Assembly: GCA_016787725.1 (NCBI GenBank)
Contig: JAEUTZ010000016.1
Span: 62,001-126,000, forward strand
Direction: 5' to 3'
Length of the DNA stretch: 64,000 nucleotides
Source: Cyclobacteriaceae bacterium
Lineage (GTDB): Bacteria > Bacteroidota > Bacteroidia > Cytophagales > Cyclobacteriaceae
A program made the translations under genes and the position numbers. The first letter of the stretch is position 1. Every line of letters starts with the position of its first letter. The notes under the pieces are model-generated. The model saw only the letters and a program-made list of their open reading frames with translations. It was not told the origin of the DNA and searched no databases. Below, piece by piece: positions 27,382 through 35,815 of this stretch.

Positions 27382-28260
27382 ATGAAAAACTCGATTCTAC
27401 TGGCCTTGATTTTATTAATGGCGGCCTCTTGTCAGAAAAGTAAACCCGTTGAAGACGATTTAATTTCGACCACCTTTGAAGCGGAGCGCAATCGCTTTTT
27501 CATGGCGATTCAATCTCCGGCCGAAGTGGCCGCCCGGTTGCAGGACACAGGCGCTGCCTATAACCCGGGCTTAATGAATGATCCGTTGTATTATTCATCC
27601 TATACTTCCAATGAAGTAAAAGCAGCCGCCAACCTGGGCATTTATCTATCCGACTTGAATTACAGCATTGCTTACAAGCAAAGCGCCACTTCCAGGGAAT
27701 TATTCCAAGCAGTGGATGAATTAAGTAAAGTGGTGGGCATTGAGCAGCGTGTCTTAGGTTTTCTAAGGATGCGGTATGAGCAAAACATCCATCAGAATGA
27801 TTCGGTCAAGGAAGTGGTTGACGAACTGTTAAAAAACTCGTTGGTAGGACTACAAGGTACGGATCGTGAAAAATTTGTCGGGATTGTGATGGCCGCCTAT
27901 CAAATCGAAAACCTGCATCTCGCATTAGGCATTATTCAAACGTACCCAAAAGATTTATTGCCCGAAGATGCACGCACGCTGGTATTGGTTCCGGCCTTTC
28001 AACTGATTTTGGCACAGCAGGAGAATCTGGAAACCATTTATGCTTTTCTGAAAACTATTGCCGATCCAACCAACCCGGAAAAGAATCCAAATTTTGGATA
28101 CTACGCTACCGCGTTTGAAGAACTAATAGCCGTATACAAACGGCTTGATGTTGCGGATAAACTTGCTACTAATCAAGGAGGTGCGCTCATGACTGATGCG
28201 GTCGTGAACGAACTGATGGAGAAGGTTAGTGCGATCCGAAATAAAGTAGTGGGGTTGTAA
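27382..28260 (+). CDS. Helical lipoprotein of unknown function
   Basis: 292 residues from the ATG at 27382, which gives a lipoprotein signal (MKNSILLALILLMAAS, Cys17). The mature part is all-helical and soluble, with SPAEVAARLQDTGAAYNPGL and SNEVKAAANLGIYLSDL near the N-terminus. The layout matches proteins seen often in Cytophagales with no assigned function. It is divergent from the porin-family gene. Confidence 0.68.
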   Translation: MKNSILLALILLMAASCQKSKPVEDDLISTTFEAERNRFFMAIQSPAEVAARLQDTGAAYNPGLMNDPLYYSSYTSNEVKAAANLGIYLSDLNYSIAYKQSATSRELFQAVDELSKVVGIEQRVLGFLRMRYEQNIHQNDSVKEVVDELLKNSLVGLQGTDREKFVGIVMAAYQIENLHLALGIIQTYPKDLLPEDARTLVLVPAFQLILAQQENLETIYAFLKTIADPTNPEKNPNFGYYATAFEELIAVYKRLDVADKLATNQGGALMTDAVVNELMEKVSAIRNKVVGL

Positions 28261-28272
28261 CGCTATTCTATT

Positions 28273-29370
28273 CTATTCTGAACTTATAGGTGCGGAAGGG
28301 TTCGTTTCTTCCGCAGGAACAATCCAACCGGTTATTAATTTATACCCCAGCGTAAGGACAATGGCACCGGTAAAAAGCCCTATGAACCCGGACATAATGA
28401 ATCCACCAATCGCACCCAGAAAAACAACTAACATAGGTGCAGGAGCTCCTTTTCCAAGCAAAATCGGCTTTAAAATGTTATCCACCACGCCAACAAAAAT
28501 CATCCAGATGGTCAACAAGGTTGCGGTCAGTGTATCGCCATGGCCCCAGATATAAATGATTACACCAATCGAGACGGGCAGTAATCCGAGTTGGATGATG
28601 GCCAGGATCAGGCACACTAAAATCCACAGCCCCGCCAATGGAATACCGGCCAGGACAAAACCAATCCCGGCTAACAGCGATTGGATAATGGCTACGCCCA
28701 ATACTCCTTTCGCTACATTTCGAACCGTGAGTTCAGCCATTTCAGTCATTTTCGCTCCCGCACTACCGGCTATCCGTATTAAAAGCGAGCGGGCAAAATC
28801 ACCGGCTGGTTTGGCATAGCCCAATAAGAAACCGCTGATGATGAGGGATAAGAAAAACATCACCAGGCCGGTTGTGGTATTTTTTAACAGATCAAATAAT
28901 TTCAGCAATACCGACTTCACCTCTTCGGTATGTTGACCGATCAGGGCAGTTAAATTTTTAGACGCATCCGTCCAGTATCCATAAATTGTAGCTCCAACCA
29001 CCGGCCAGTCTTTTACATTCTCAGGGGGTGGTGGTATGTGCAAGGTTCCTGCGCGATAGGCTGCGCCTAATTCCTTAAACTCACCCACAGTGGCAAACAA
29101 CAACCAAACGGCTGGTCCCAGAATAATCAATACCATGAGGATAGTGATAATGGTGGCTGACCACCCATTTCTATTCCCCAATTTGCGGGAGAGACCTTTG
29201 TGCAAGGGATATAACGTGATGGCAATTACCGAGCCCCAGACAAGCGGTGTAATAAAAGGCTCGAGGATGCTGAAACACCACACCAGTAATAAGGCAAGGG
29301 CAAGCAACTGGATGGCGTAATGAATGACCGGGTTATAAGGTATTTCAGAGGATTTGGTTTCGGAGCTCAT
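28273..29370 (-). CDS. AI-2E family transporter (PerM/TqsA-type)
   Basis: 365-residue inner-membrane protein with seven to eight helices. An N-terminal pair (about residues 14-50) is followed by a charged soluble stretch and then a C-terminal bundle containing the AI-2E hallmark segments GIPLAGLWILVCLILAI and VGVVDNILKPILLGKGAP. The family includes TqsA (autoinducer-2 export) and Na+/H+ antiporters. The name is only a family label, and no luxS is in the window. Confidence 0.92.
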   Translation of the reverse strand: MSSETKSSEIPYNPVIHYAIQLLALALLLVWCFSILEPFITPLVWGSVIAITLYPLHKGLSRKLGNRNGWSATIITILMVLIILGPAVWLLFATVGEFKELGAAYRAGTLHIPPPPENVKDWPVVGATIYGYWTDASKNLTALIGQHTEEVKSVLLKLFDLLKNTTTGLVMFFLSLIISGFLLGYAKPAGDFARSLLIRIAGSAGAKMTEMAELTVRNVAKGVLGVAIIQSLLAGIGFVLAGIPLAGLWILVCLILAIIQLGLLPVSIGVIIYIWGHGDTLTATLLTIWMIFVGVVDNILKPILLGKGAPAPMLVVFLGAIGGFIMSGFIGLFTGAIVLTLGYKLITGWIVPAEETNPSAPISSE

Positions 29371-29527
29371 ACGATTTCTCTAAATTAATTGTGAAGCTAT
29401 GGTAATGCATTTATTAAATGTAAGTAGTGCAGACTAAAATGTTCTTGCCAGCGTGTGATTTGTGCCATATTTCCTTCCACTTTTTTACGTTATTTGCACA
29501 ACTTTCGAAAAAAACTATTTAATCTCT

Positions 29528-30154
29528 ATGAAAAAACTAATTGTTGGTAGCCTCACGGCTTTTCTAATGTGGGGTTGTTACCCTGCAGGACCGGAGTATG
29601 TGGAGGACCTGGATGTAGTATACACCACCTTTGATGACCAATTTGATTTTGCAGGTAAAGGCACCTATGCCATACCCGATAAAATTGTGGTCGATGTAGA
29701 AATTGATGATGGGGACACAACCTATCAGTTTATGAAAGATGTATTTGCGGCACCCATCCTTAATGCCATTAAATCAGAGATGAATGCATACGGCTGGCAA
29801 GAAGTAAATCCTTTGACCACCCAACCGGATGTGGTAATCATGCCTGCTGCGATTAGCTCAACTACATACTTCTATAGTTATTGGTATGATTGGTGGTACG
29901 GGGGCTGGGGTGGCTGGTATGGGGGTTATTGGGGTTGGTATTATCCACCCTATTATACGATCAGTAGTTACACTACCGGATCGTTGATCATTACTATAGC
30001 TGATCCGGACGCTGACGATAGTCCAATCCAACGGTCGCAGGCTGCCTGGGTCATGGTGGCCAACGGGTTATACACGGGGGCCTATGATATTGGTCGTGTA
30101 ACCGCAGCCATTGACAAAGGCTTTGCTCAATCACCGTATCTGAAAACCAATTAA
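29528..30154 (+). CDS. DUF4136 lipoprotein with a Trp/Tyr/Gly-rich insert
   Basis: 209 residues from the ATG at 29528, whose signal (MKKLIVGSLTAFLMWGC) ends in a lipobox Cys; the longer frame from 29462 lacks a signal. DUF4136 is a small beta-rich envelope domain of unknown role. Between its strands lies a very aromatic stretch of about 35 residues (around 118-150, with WYDWWYGGWGGWYGGYW) that has almost no other residues. An OM-barrel gene follows 10 bases later and a second DUF4136 gene comes next but one, so the three make a small envelope cluster. Confidence 0.82.
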   Translation: MKKLIVGSLTAFLMWGCYPAGPEYVEDLDVVYTTFDDQFDFAGKGTYAIPDKIVVDVEIDDGDTTYQFMKDVFAAPILNAIKSEMNAYGWQEVNPLTTQPDVVIMPAAISSTTYFYSYWYDWWYGGWGGWYGGYWGWYYPPYYTISSYTTGSLIITIADPDADDSPIQRSQAAWVMVANGLYTGAYDIGRVTAAIDKGFAQSPYLKTN

Positions 30155-30164
30155 TGCTTTCACT

Positions 30165-30761
30165 ATGAAAAAGATAATTCTTATAGTTACGATTTGTTTG
30201 ATCTCGGTGGGAGCCTTGTTTGCACAGAGCAATACCACGTTTACCTATTCCATGGGGTTTGGTACCGGAGACTTAGGAGACTTTATTCAACAAGCGAGTT
30301 TCCGGGGCGTCAATCTTGATTTCCGGAAAATGGTTCAACCTAATGTGGGTGTAGGTTTCGGGATTGGTTGGAATGTATTCTATGAAGCTAAAGACGATGA
30401 TTCCTATACAGTTGGCAATTCTACATTGAGCGGAAAGCAGTATCGCTATAGCAATCATATTCCCATGGTCGTAAACGGGGCCTATTTCCTAAAGCCCGGT
30501 GAAACTCTTAATCCCTTTGTCGGGCTGGGCATTGGCACAATGTATACCAGACGAAATACGGATATGAATCTCTACACAGTGGAGCAGGAAGCATGGAATT
30601 TCCTGTTGCAACCAGAGGTAGGATTTCAATACATGGTCAATGACGCTACAGCCATTACGGTATCGGGCAAATTTAATTCTGGATTTAAGGCAGGCTCGGA
30701 ACTGGAGTCCGCCCAATCCTTCTTCGCTTTGAATATAGGGTTCTCTTTTATTGGTAATTAA
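30165..30761 (+). CDS. Small outer-membrane beta-barrel protein
   Basis: 198-residue protein with signal peptide MKKIILIVTICLISVGALFAQ. Barrel-like strands include NVGVGFGIGWNVFYEA, a conserved-looking NPFVGLGIGTMYTRR, and a terminal strand FFALNIGFSFIGN. The size fits eight-stranded barrels of the OmpA/OmpW type. It lies between two DUF4136 genes and ends in a terminator. Confidence 0.7.
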   Translation: MKKIILIVTICLISVGALFAQSNTTFTYSMGFGTGDLGDFIQQASFRGVNLDFRKMVQPNVGVGFGIGWNVFYEAKDDDSYTVGNSTLSGKQYRYSNHIPMVVNGAYFLKPGETLNPFVGLGIGTMYTRRNTDMNLYTVEQEAWNFLLQPEVGFQYMVNDATAITVSGKFNSGFKAGSELESAQSFFALNIGFSFIGN

Positions 30762-30780
30762 AACCTTAAATCGATAATAA

Positions 30781-30821
30781 GTTGGCCGTATCAGAATACC
30801 TGGTGCGGCCAATTCTTTTCT
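30781..30821 (+). terminator. Probable rho-independent terminator
   Basis: TTGGCCG pairs with CGGCCAA across an imperfect inner stem and is followed by TTCTTTTCT. It lies 20 bases after the barrel-gene stop and 20 before the next DUF4136 gene. Confidence 0.65.
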
Positions 30822-30840
30822 AACTACACGAACCCTACTC

Positions 30841-31413
30841 ATGAAAGCATCTTTTTCTACGATTATACTACTGGCCGTTTATTCTTTGTTCTCCTGCCAG
30901 GGTGTACAAACTTTTTCAACTCAAGCCAAAGGGGTAGATCTTAACACATATAAAACCTATGCCTGGATAAAACCCAGCGATCCGGATGGGGATTTCAGAA
31001 GAGATGATAAGATTTATTCAAAACTGATCCTGGAACTGGCCAATGCAGAACTTCTTAAAAAGGGATTTGTGCTCGACACGTTGCAACCCGAAGCCGTCTT
31101 CACCTTCGACACCCGGGTGCATGAGCAATCGGGTTACAGTCAGGGTCCGCTTCCGAATGCAGGGTTAGGGTACGCGTATGGTGGTTATGGATATTATGGT
31201 GGATTCTATGCACCTATTCCGGTATCTTCAGGCGCCTCGCGGCATGAATACGAAGAAGGGTTACTTTATATTGATATGTTTGATGCCAAGACCCGCGTTC
31301 CGGTTTGGGGGGGTTGGGCCAAAGCCAAACTCACCGCTAAAAGTGATGTGGAAGCCGATGTTCGCAAAGCCGTGAAGGATATCTTCGTTCGTTTGCGCGT
31401 TCGTCATAACTAA
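30841..31413 (+). CDS. DUF4136 lipoprotein
   Basis: 190-residue lipoprotein: signal MKASFSTIILLAVYSLFSC with Cys19, then GVDLNTYKTYAWIKP, the conserved start of DUF4136. A Gly/Tyr-rich insert (YAYGGYGYYGGFYAPIP) lies near residues 112-128, and the C-terminus is KAVKDIFVRLRVRHN. It is a paralogue of the genes at 29528 and 48267. The insert is shorter than in the 29528 protein and absent from the third. Its stop lies 35 bases from the broken antiporter remnant on the other strand. Confidence 0.84.
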   Translation: MKASFSTIILLAVYSLFSCQGVQTFSTQAKGVDLNTYKTYAWIKPSDPDGDFRRDDKIYSKLILELANAELLKKGFVLDTLQPEAVFTFDTRVHEQSGYSQGPLPNAGLGYAYGGYGYYGGFYAPIPVSSGASRHEYEEGLLYIDMFDAKTRVPVWGGWAKAKLTAKSDVEADVRKAVKDIFVRLRVRHN

Positions 31414-31447
31414 GTATGAAAATAGTTTTATCAAAGCTGACATTAGC

Positions 31448-31933
31448 AAGGCGATTCCATCATTCAATCCGCTTTCCACATTAATGGTTTGCCGAATGCG
31501 CTGGGGTACTTGCTGCCCGGTTACAACTGCCTGGCCGAGGGCGGCATCCGTTGGGGAGAGAATGAAGGCCATCAGAATAAGCGTCCAGGCTTTCTCTTCA
31601 GGAAAGAGCGGAATGGATCACCGCTCCCAGAAGCATGGTAAGAGGAAGCCCAATGCCGAGTAACCGGATGGGGAGCGACCGATCCAACTTCAACTTTTCA
31701 CGATCAATGGTGGAAGCATCAATAAACAGCACCAGGATCAACGTTAACTCGGCCAGAACTTTTACCAACCCCGCCTTGGGCCCCTCCTTCAGAATTTCAA
31801 TAGGGAAAAAGCTAACCAGCAAACCCACCAAAACAAAAACCATGGGTGCCGTAATAATGGATTGTTCGGCCCGCTTTGAGATGATGCTGTACCCTAAGAT
31901 CAGCACGGCCATGAAAAAAAATCGGATGATCAA
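31448..31933 (-). pseudogene. Truncated, frameshifted cation:proton antiporter (CPA1/NhaP-like) remnant
   Basis: The first ~110 residues read in one frame from the ATG at 31933 (AVLILGYSIISKRAEQSIIT, then LFIDASTIDREKL) and stop at TGA near 31596. The next frame continues FPEEKAWTLILMAFILSPTD, then AALGQAVVTGQQVPQRIRQ and TINVESGLNDGIA, which is the family's core motif. About 165 of some 400 residues remain; beyond LNDGIA (31448) the homology ends near the DUF4136 gene. One frameshift plus loss of the C-terminal half makes it a pseudogene. Its ATG lies four bases past the stop of the DUF2490 gene, so it was probably the second gene of that operon. Confidence 0.8.
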
Positions 31934-31937
31934 CCAT

Positions 31938-32717
31938 TTAGTTTACCGGTGTAGCTTGATTAAAGTACAATTTATATTTTGCCTGAATAACATTGTCCGT
32001 GCTGATAAATTCACCCTCCAGTTCATTTCGCGAAGACTGCAGGGTAAAACTTACTTCAAAGCGATGCTTATAATTTAAGCGGTACCCGAGGCCGGTTTGG
32101 CCTCGTCTGCGATTAGCGTAACGCTCATCCACTTGTTGATCGTAGACAAAGAACTCTTCCAGGTGAAGAAAGGCACTCCACAAATTATCGGAGGAGAGAT
32201 TGGGCCCGTTCAGACAAAGAAACAGTTCGGCTCTTAGCCGCGTGCGGTTGCTGATGTCCCAGTCGTTGGCTTCAATTTGCCGGAATGCCCGGGTCTGATG
32301 CCGCCAAACAAGCCGGGTTTCAAAGCGCCTGTTTTGTGTAACGTAAAACCGCGCTCCGATCATGGGACTGATCTCAAAGGAACTGGTACCTTCCTGTTGG
32401 TTGGTATAACCCAATGGAATTTCACTCAGGAAATCAAGTTTTCGGAACAACGAATATTCAAAAGTCGGACTGATGCTGATATTCCGCCATTTCCCTTCCT
32501 GGCTTAATAAGGTCTGATAAGAAGCTGTGTTTTCCAGTAAGTACCGGTTGGCAAACGGATACGAAGTTTGGAAGTCGAGCCAGAGTTGGGTATCGGACTG
32601 TGCCCGAAGGGAAAACGTGGAAGATGCAATGACCAACATCAAACCCCAGTTTCGAATTAACCAGAACACGGGCATCCGTTTGAAAGGAGATTTTGCATTT
32701 GGAGACGTACGCTTCAA
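31938..32717 (-). CDS. DUF2490 outer-membrane protein
   Basis: 259-residue protein. A signal peptide is present but the start is uncertain: the likely start is Met15 (MPVFWLIRN, start at 32675), since 14 basic residues precede it. The mature part begins SDTQLWLDFQTSYPFANRY, the DUF2490 signature, with strands such as LWRHQTRAFRQIE-type segments and FEVSFTLQSS, and ends YKLYFNQATPVN. DUF2490 proteins are predicted barrels of unknown function. It is intact between two remnants. Confidence 0.8.
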   Translation of the reverse strand: MKRTSPNAKSPFKRMPVFWLIRNWGLMLVIASSTFSLRAQSDTQLWLDFQTSYPFANRYLLENTASYQTLLSQEGKWRNISISPTFEYSLFRKLDFLSEIPLGYTNQQEGTSSFEISPMIGARFYVTQNRRFETRLVWRHQTRAFRQIEANDWDISNRTRLRAELFLCLNGPNLSSDNLWSAFLHLEEFFVYDQQVDERYANRRRGQTGLGYRLNYKHRFEVSFTLQSSRNELEGEFISTDNVIQAKYKLYFNQATPVN

Positions 32718-32726
32718 ACAATAAAA

Positions 32727-32994
32727 TTACAACAAGGTAAGTTGTATTCGGCTTTGAAAGAAGTGGGTGCTTCCGCAGAGGTTGAACCGATCCAGCACTC
32801 GTATCCATTGGCCATTCAAAGCAGGATTGGCTTCGTCTTGAATAAACTTTAATTACACGCTCAGGTTTCCCATACCGGTAGTTCAGGCCTATGTGTAAGA
32901 CGGTTTGATCCTCCGGAGAATGAATGGGCAGCCAACCAATGCGCACCGCCTCTTGCCAATCAGACGTCTGTTTTTTTGAAAGCCAATTGGCGAT
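32727..32994 (-). pseudogene. Porin gene remnant, probably phosphate-selective porin (OprO/P)-like
   Basis: On the minus strand one frame reads IANWLSKKQTSDWQEAVR and continues WLPIHSPEDQTVLHIGLNYR to YGKPE, then loses homology. A second frame from about 32868 reads LKFIQDEANPALNGQWIRV, then LDRFNLCGSTHFFQSRIQL, and stops at TAA 32727-32729. The first block resembles the mid-barrel region of OprO/OprP porins. The second looks like a C-terminal outer-membrane strand. No start codon, only about 85 residues and a frame change mark it as a remnant with a large internal deletion. It lies between the DUF2490 gene and the 3' end of glgX. Confidence 0.6.
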
Positions 32995-33009
32995 TCAATC
33001 TTATCCGAA

Positions 33010-35052
33010 TCAGTTTACCAGGATCACAACCGAAAATGCATTTACGGTATAGGTTGATTCTGTAACAGCAGGGGCCTTTCCCCATTCGGTTATATCCTCG
33101 GGAGTTGGTCGGTTGGTATCAATCCATCGCTTCCAGAGTGTCACGGGTCCGATGCTGACTTTGGGCAATTCAAAGGTAAGTGGCTCCGAATAGGCATTGA
33201 TCATGAAGTGCATAGCCAGGGTGCCACTCAAGGCTTGTACGGTAAAGGCAATGCTGTGCGAATGATCGGCCCAATCCGGCTCATTCACCTTAACCCCATG
33301 CCAGGTGATCAGCCGTTGATCCATCAGTTCCCTTAAACTCATGGCATACTCCGCCTTTGATAAATCGCGGGCGAGCCGGTAGTCGAGCAAAAGTTTTACA
33401 AAGCGAAACAGGTCAGCATGTTTTTTTACCAGGCTCCAATCAAACCAGCTTAACACATTGTCCTGGCAATAGGCATTGTTATTTCCCTGTTGGGTTCTGC
33501 GCACTTCATCGCCCATTAAAATCATGGGGGCGCCCACCGAAAGTAAATTGATGGTAAAAAAGTTCTTGATTTGCCGGTTGCGCCACGCTTCAATGTCCGG
33601 GTTGGAAGTGGGGCCTTCCTCGCCACCGTTCCAACTCAGGTTGTCATTGCCGCCATCGCGGTTTTCTTCACCATTGGCTTCGTTGTGTTTCTCATTATAG
33701 GATACCAAATCGTTGAGGGTAAAACCATCGTGACAGGTAACGAAGTTGATGCTCTGTTCGGGTTCGCGTTCCTGATGGGCAAATAAATCCGGACTTCCCA
33801 CCAGGCGGGTAACAAACCGTTTCACTACTCCGGAATCGCCTTTCATAAAACTCCGCACATCGTCTCTGAATTTGCCGTTCCATTCCTTCCAGCTGTCGCC
33901 AATGAAATTACCTACCTGGTAAAGTCCGGCAGCATCCCAGGCTTCGGCAATCAGTTTGGTGCCGGCCAACACCGGGTCGGATTCAATGTCCCACAGGATG
34001 GGTGGATTTTCAATCGGCCGTCCATGTTCATCGCGTGATAATATGGACGCTAAATCAAACCGGAATCCATCTACGTGCATCTCCTTTACCCAGAAGTGCA
34101 AACTATCGATGATCATTCTGCGCACAATGGGATGGTTGGCATTGAGTGTATTGCCACACCCGGAATAGTTGGCGTAATGAGTTTTATCTGACTCCAACGT
34201 ATAATAAATGCTGTTATCAATGCCGCGGAATGAATAGGTGGGGCCACCTTCACCACCTTCGCCTGTGTGATTGAAGACCACATCCAGAATCACTTCAATT
34301 CCGACCCGGTGAAAGGCTTTGACCAGGTCGCGAAATTCGTCCAGGGTCTTGAGTGGATTATTTGTGCTGCCATAGCCCTGATGGATGGCAAAGAACGAAA
34401 TGGGGCTATACCCCCAGTAGTTACTCCTTCCTTCCTGTGTCACGCGGTTGTCAAATTGAAAGACGGGCAACAACTCTACAGCAGTAATTCCCAATTCGGT
34501 GAGGTAGGGGATTTTTTCAATCAGGCCGCTATACGTTCCTCGTTTGGCAGCAGGTATTCCGGAATTGGGATTTTTGGTAAATCCTGCCACGTGCATTTCA
34601 TAAATGACGGTTTGTGCAAAAGGTCGTTTGGGATGCTGGTCGTTTTCCCAATCATATTGATGAAGATCGCACACCACACTCTTCATGGGTATGGAGGTAT
34701 CCTTTTTGTTTGTTGGCGTGACAGTCGCTTTGCCGTAAGGATCCAACAAAAAGCACTGCGGATCAAACCGGTGCCCCTTCATTACATCATGCGGCCCACT
34801 GATGCGGTAGGCATACAATTGTCCCGCCTGTACGTGGGGTACAAACCCATGCCAATAGTGATAGGTTTTGTTCTGAATGGGATCAAGGGTGATCACCTGA
34901 CTCGGTTTTACATCCTCAGCGTGATCAAATAATACGAGATCAACCTGTTCTGCATTCTTTGAGAACAGACAAAAGTTAACACCTCCGGCCATCAGGGTTG
35001 GCCCGATGGGAAAAGGTTGGCCGGGTTGAGTTTCTACACGTTTCGCCTTCAT
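33010..35052 (-). CDS. glgX: Glycogen debranching enzyme GlgX (GH13)
   Basis: 680-residue cytoplasmic isoamylase-type enzyme that hydrolyses alpha-1,6 branches of phosphorylase-limited glycogen. The N-terminal CBM48 region (PIGPTLMAGGVNFCLFSKNA) precedes the TIM barrel. Catalytic residues are visible: nucleophile D333 in GFRFDLAS, acid/base E370 in LIAEAWDAAG, and D442 in FVTCHDGFTLNDL; VILDVVFNHTGEG is conserved region I. The length is normal. It stands alone on the minus strand. No other glycogen genes are adjacent, though a second GH13 enzyme lies at 48846. Confidence 0.94.
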   Translation of the reverse strand: MKAKRVETQPGQPFPIGPTLMAGGVNFCLFSKNAEQVDLVLFDHAEDVKPSQVITLDPIQNKTYHYWHGFVPHVQAGQLYAYRISGPHDVMKGHRFDPQCFLLDPYGKATVTPTNKKDTSIPMKSVVCDLHQYDWENDQHPKRPFAQTVIYEMHVAGFTKNPNSGIPAAKRGTYSGLIEKIPYLTELGITAVELLPVFQFDNRVTQEGRSNYWGYSPISFFAIHQGYGSTNNPLKTLDEFRDLVKAFHRVGIEVILDVVFNHTGEGGEGGPTYSFRGIDNSIYYTLESDKTHYANYSGCGNTLNANHPIVRRMIIDSLHFWVKEMHVDGFRFDLASILSRDEHGRPIENPPILWDIESDPVLAGTKLIAEAWDAAGLYQVGNFIGDSWKEWNGKFRDDVRSFMKGDSGVVKRFVTRLVGSPDLFAHQEREPEQSINFVTCHDGFTLNDLVSYNEKHNEANGEENRDGGNDNLSWNGGEEGPTSNPDIEAWRNRQIKNFFTINLLSVGAPMILMGDEVRRTQQGNNNAYCQDNVLSWFDWSLVKKHADLFRFVKLLLDYRLARDLSKAEYAMSLRELMDQRLITWHGVKVNEPDWADHSHSIAFTVQALSGTLAMHFMINAYSEPLTFELPKVSIGPVTLWKRWIDTNRPTPEDITEWGKAPAVTESTYTVNAFSVVILVN

Positions 35053-35215
35053 ATCGGATCAAATTCGAGCGGAAATCTACTATAGAAAGTTACTTTTATT
35101 CATGATATAAATCAGCGAATCCGGTAATATTCCTTAGTCCCATATTTTGCTGGATTCCGTACCTTCAGGCAATCATCTGAATGTAATTCGGCAGCATCAA
35201 AATCACATCAGCAGC

Positions 35216-35791
35216 ATGAACTCCTTTCAAGACACTCTGAAAAAGTACCTCGATATTTTTGCCGGCCAGGAAATGTATTTCGTGAACGACACGCGGAACC
35301 TGGCGCTGTTTCAAAAGAATCCGCAAAACACAAATGCAGACGACATCCGGACAAAAATCAGTGCCATCCGCGATGATCCCGGTCTGCAGCAACTTGGCAA
35401 CACCGATGAACTCGTCAGTCATATTTTAAGTCTCAAGATCGATGATCGCCTAATGCGGGGAGATCTAACCGTGGTGGAGGACATTGCCCATGCAACCATC
35501 CAGGGTAAACCAACCTATTTATTGCATTTTGCATCGGTGTATTGCAACTATCACCGACCCGAGGTTTTCCCGATTTACAGCGATCAGTACCTGGCCTTTT
35601 ACAAGCGCTATATTGTAGAACATAAACTTCCGTTGAAGCCTGAAGGGTTGAACACCTATGATTTGTACACGAAAGCACTGAACGACCTGGTCGCACGTCT
35701 GGGATTGAAAGGCAAAATGAATTACTTGCAACTCCGGAAATTCGCCTGGTTATATGCAGAGAAGGTGCTGGCAGAGTCAAACGGGAGTTGA
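35216..35791 (+). CDS. Conserved protein of unknown function
   Basis: 191 residues from the ATG at 35216; a longer frame from a TTG at 35147 adds 23 residues without any signal or motif. Soluble and charged, with FQDTLKKYLDIFAGQEMYF at the N-terminus and a Tyr/His-rich middle (LLHFASVYCNYHRPEVFPIY) that looks like a defined fold. I do not recognise a family. It precedes the beta-CASP gene by 24 bases on the same strand and may be co-transcribed with it. Confidence 0.7.
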   Translation: MNSFQDTLKKYLDIFAGQEMYFVNDTRNLALFQKNPQNTNADDIRTKISAIRDDPGLQQLGNTDELVSHILSLKIDDRLMRGDLTVVEDIAHATIQGKPTYLLHFASVYCNYHRPEVFPIYSDQYLAFYKRYIVEHKLPLKPEGLNTYDLYTKALNDLVARLGLKGKMNYLQLRKFAWLYAEKVLAESNGS

Positions 35792-35815
35792 TCGGAAAAT
35801 AACCACATTCAAGGG

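Noticed and set aside
34267-34932. 221-codon antisense ORF inside glgX
   Set aside because: glgX is complete with all catalytic motifs; the antisense frame has no family features.
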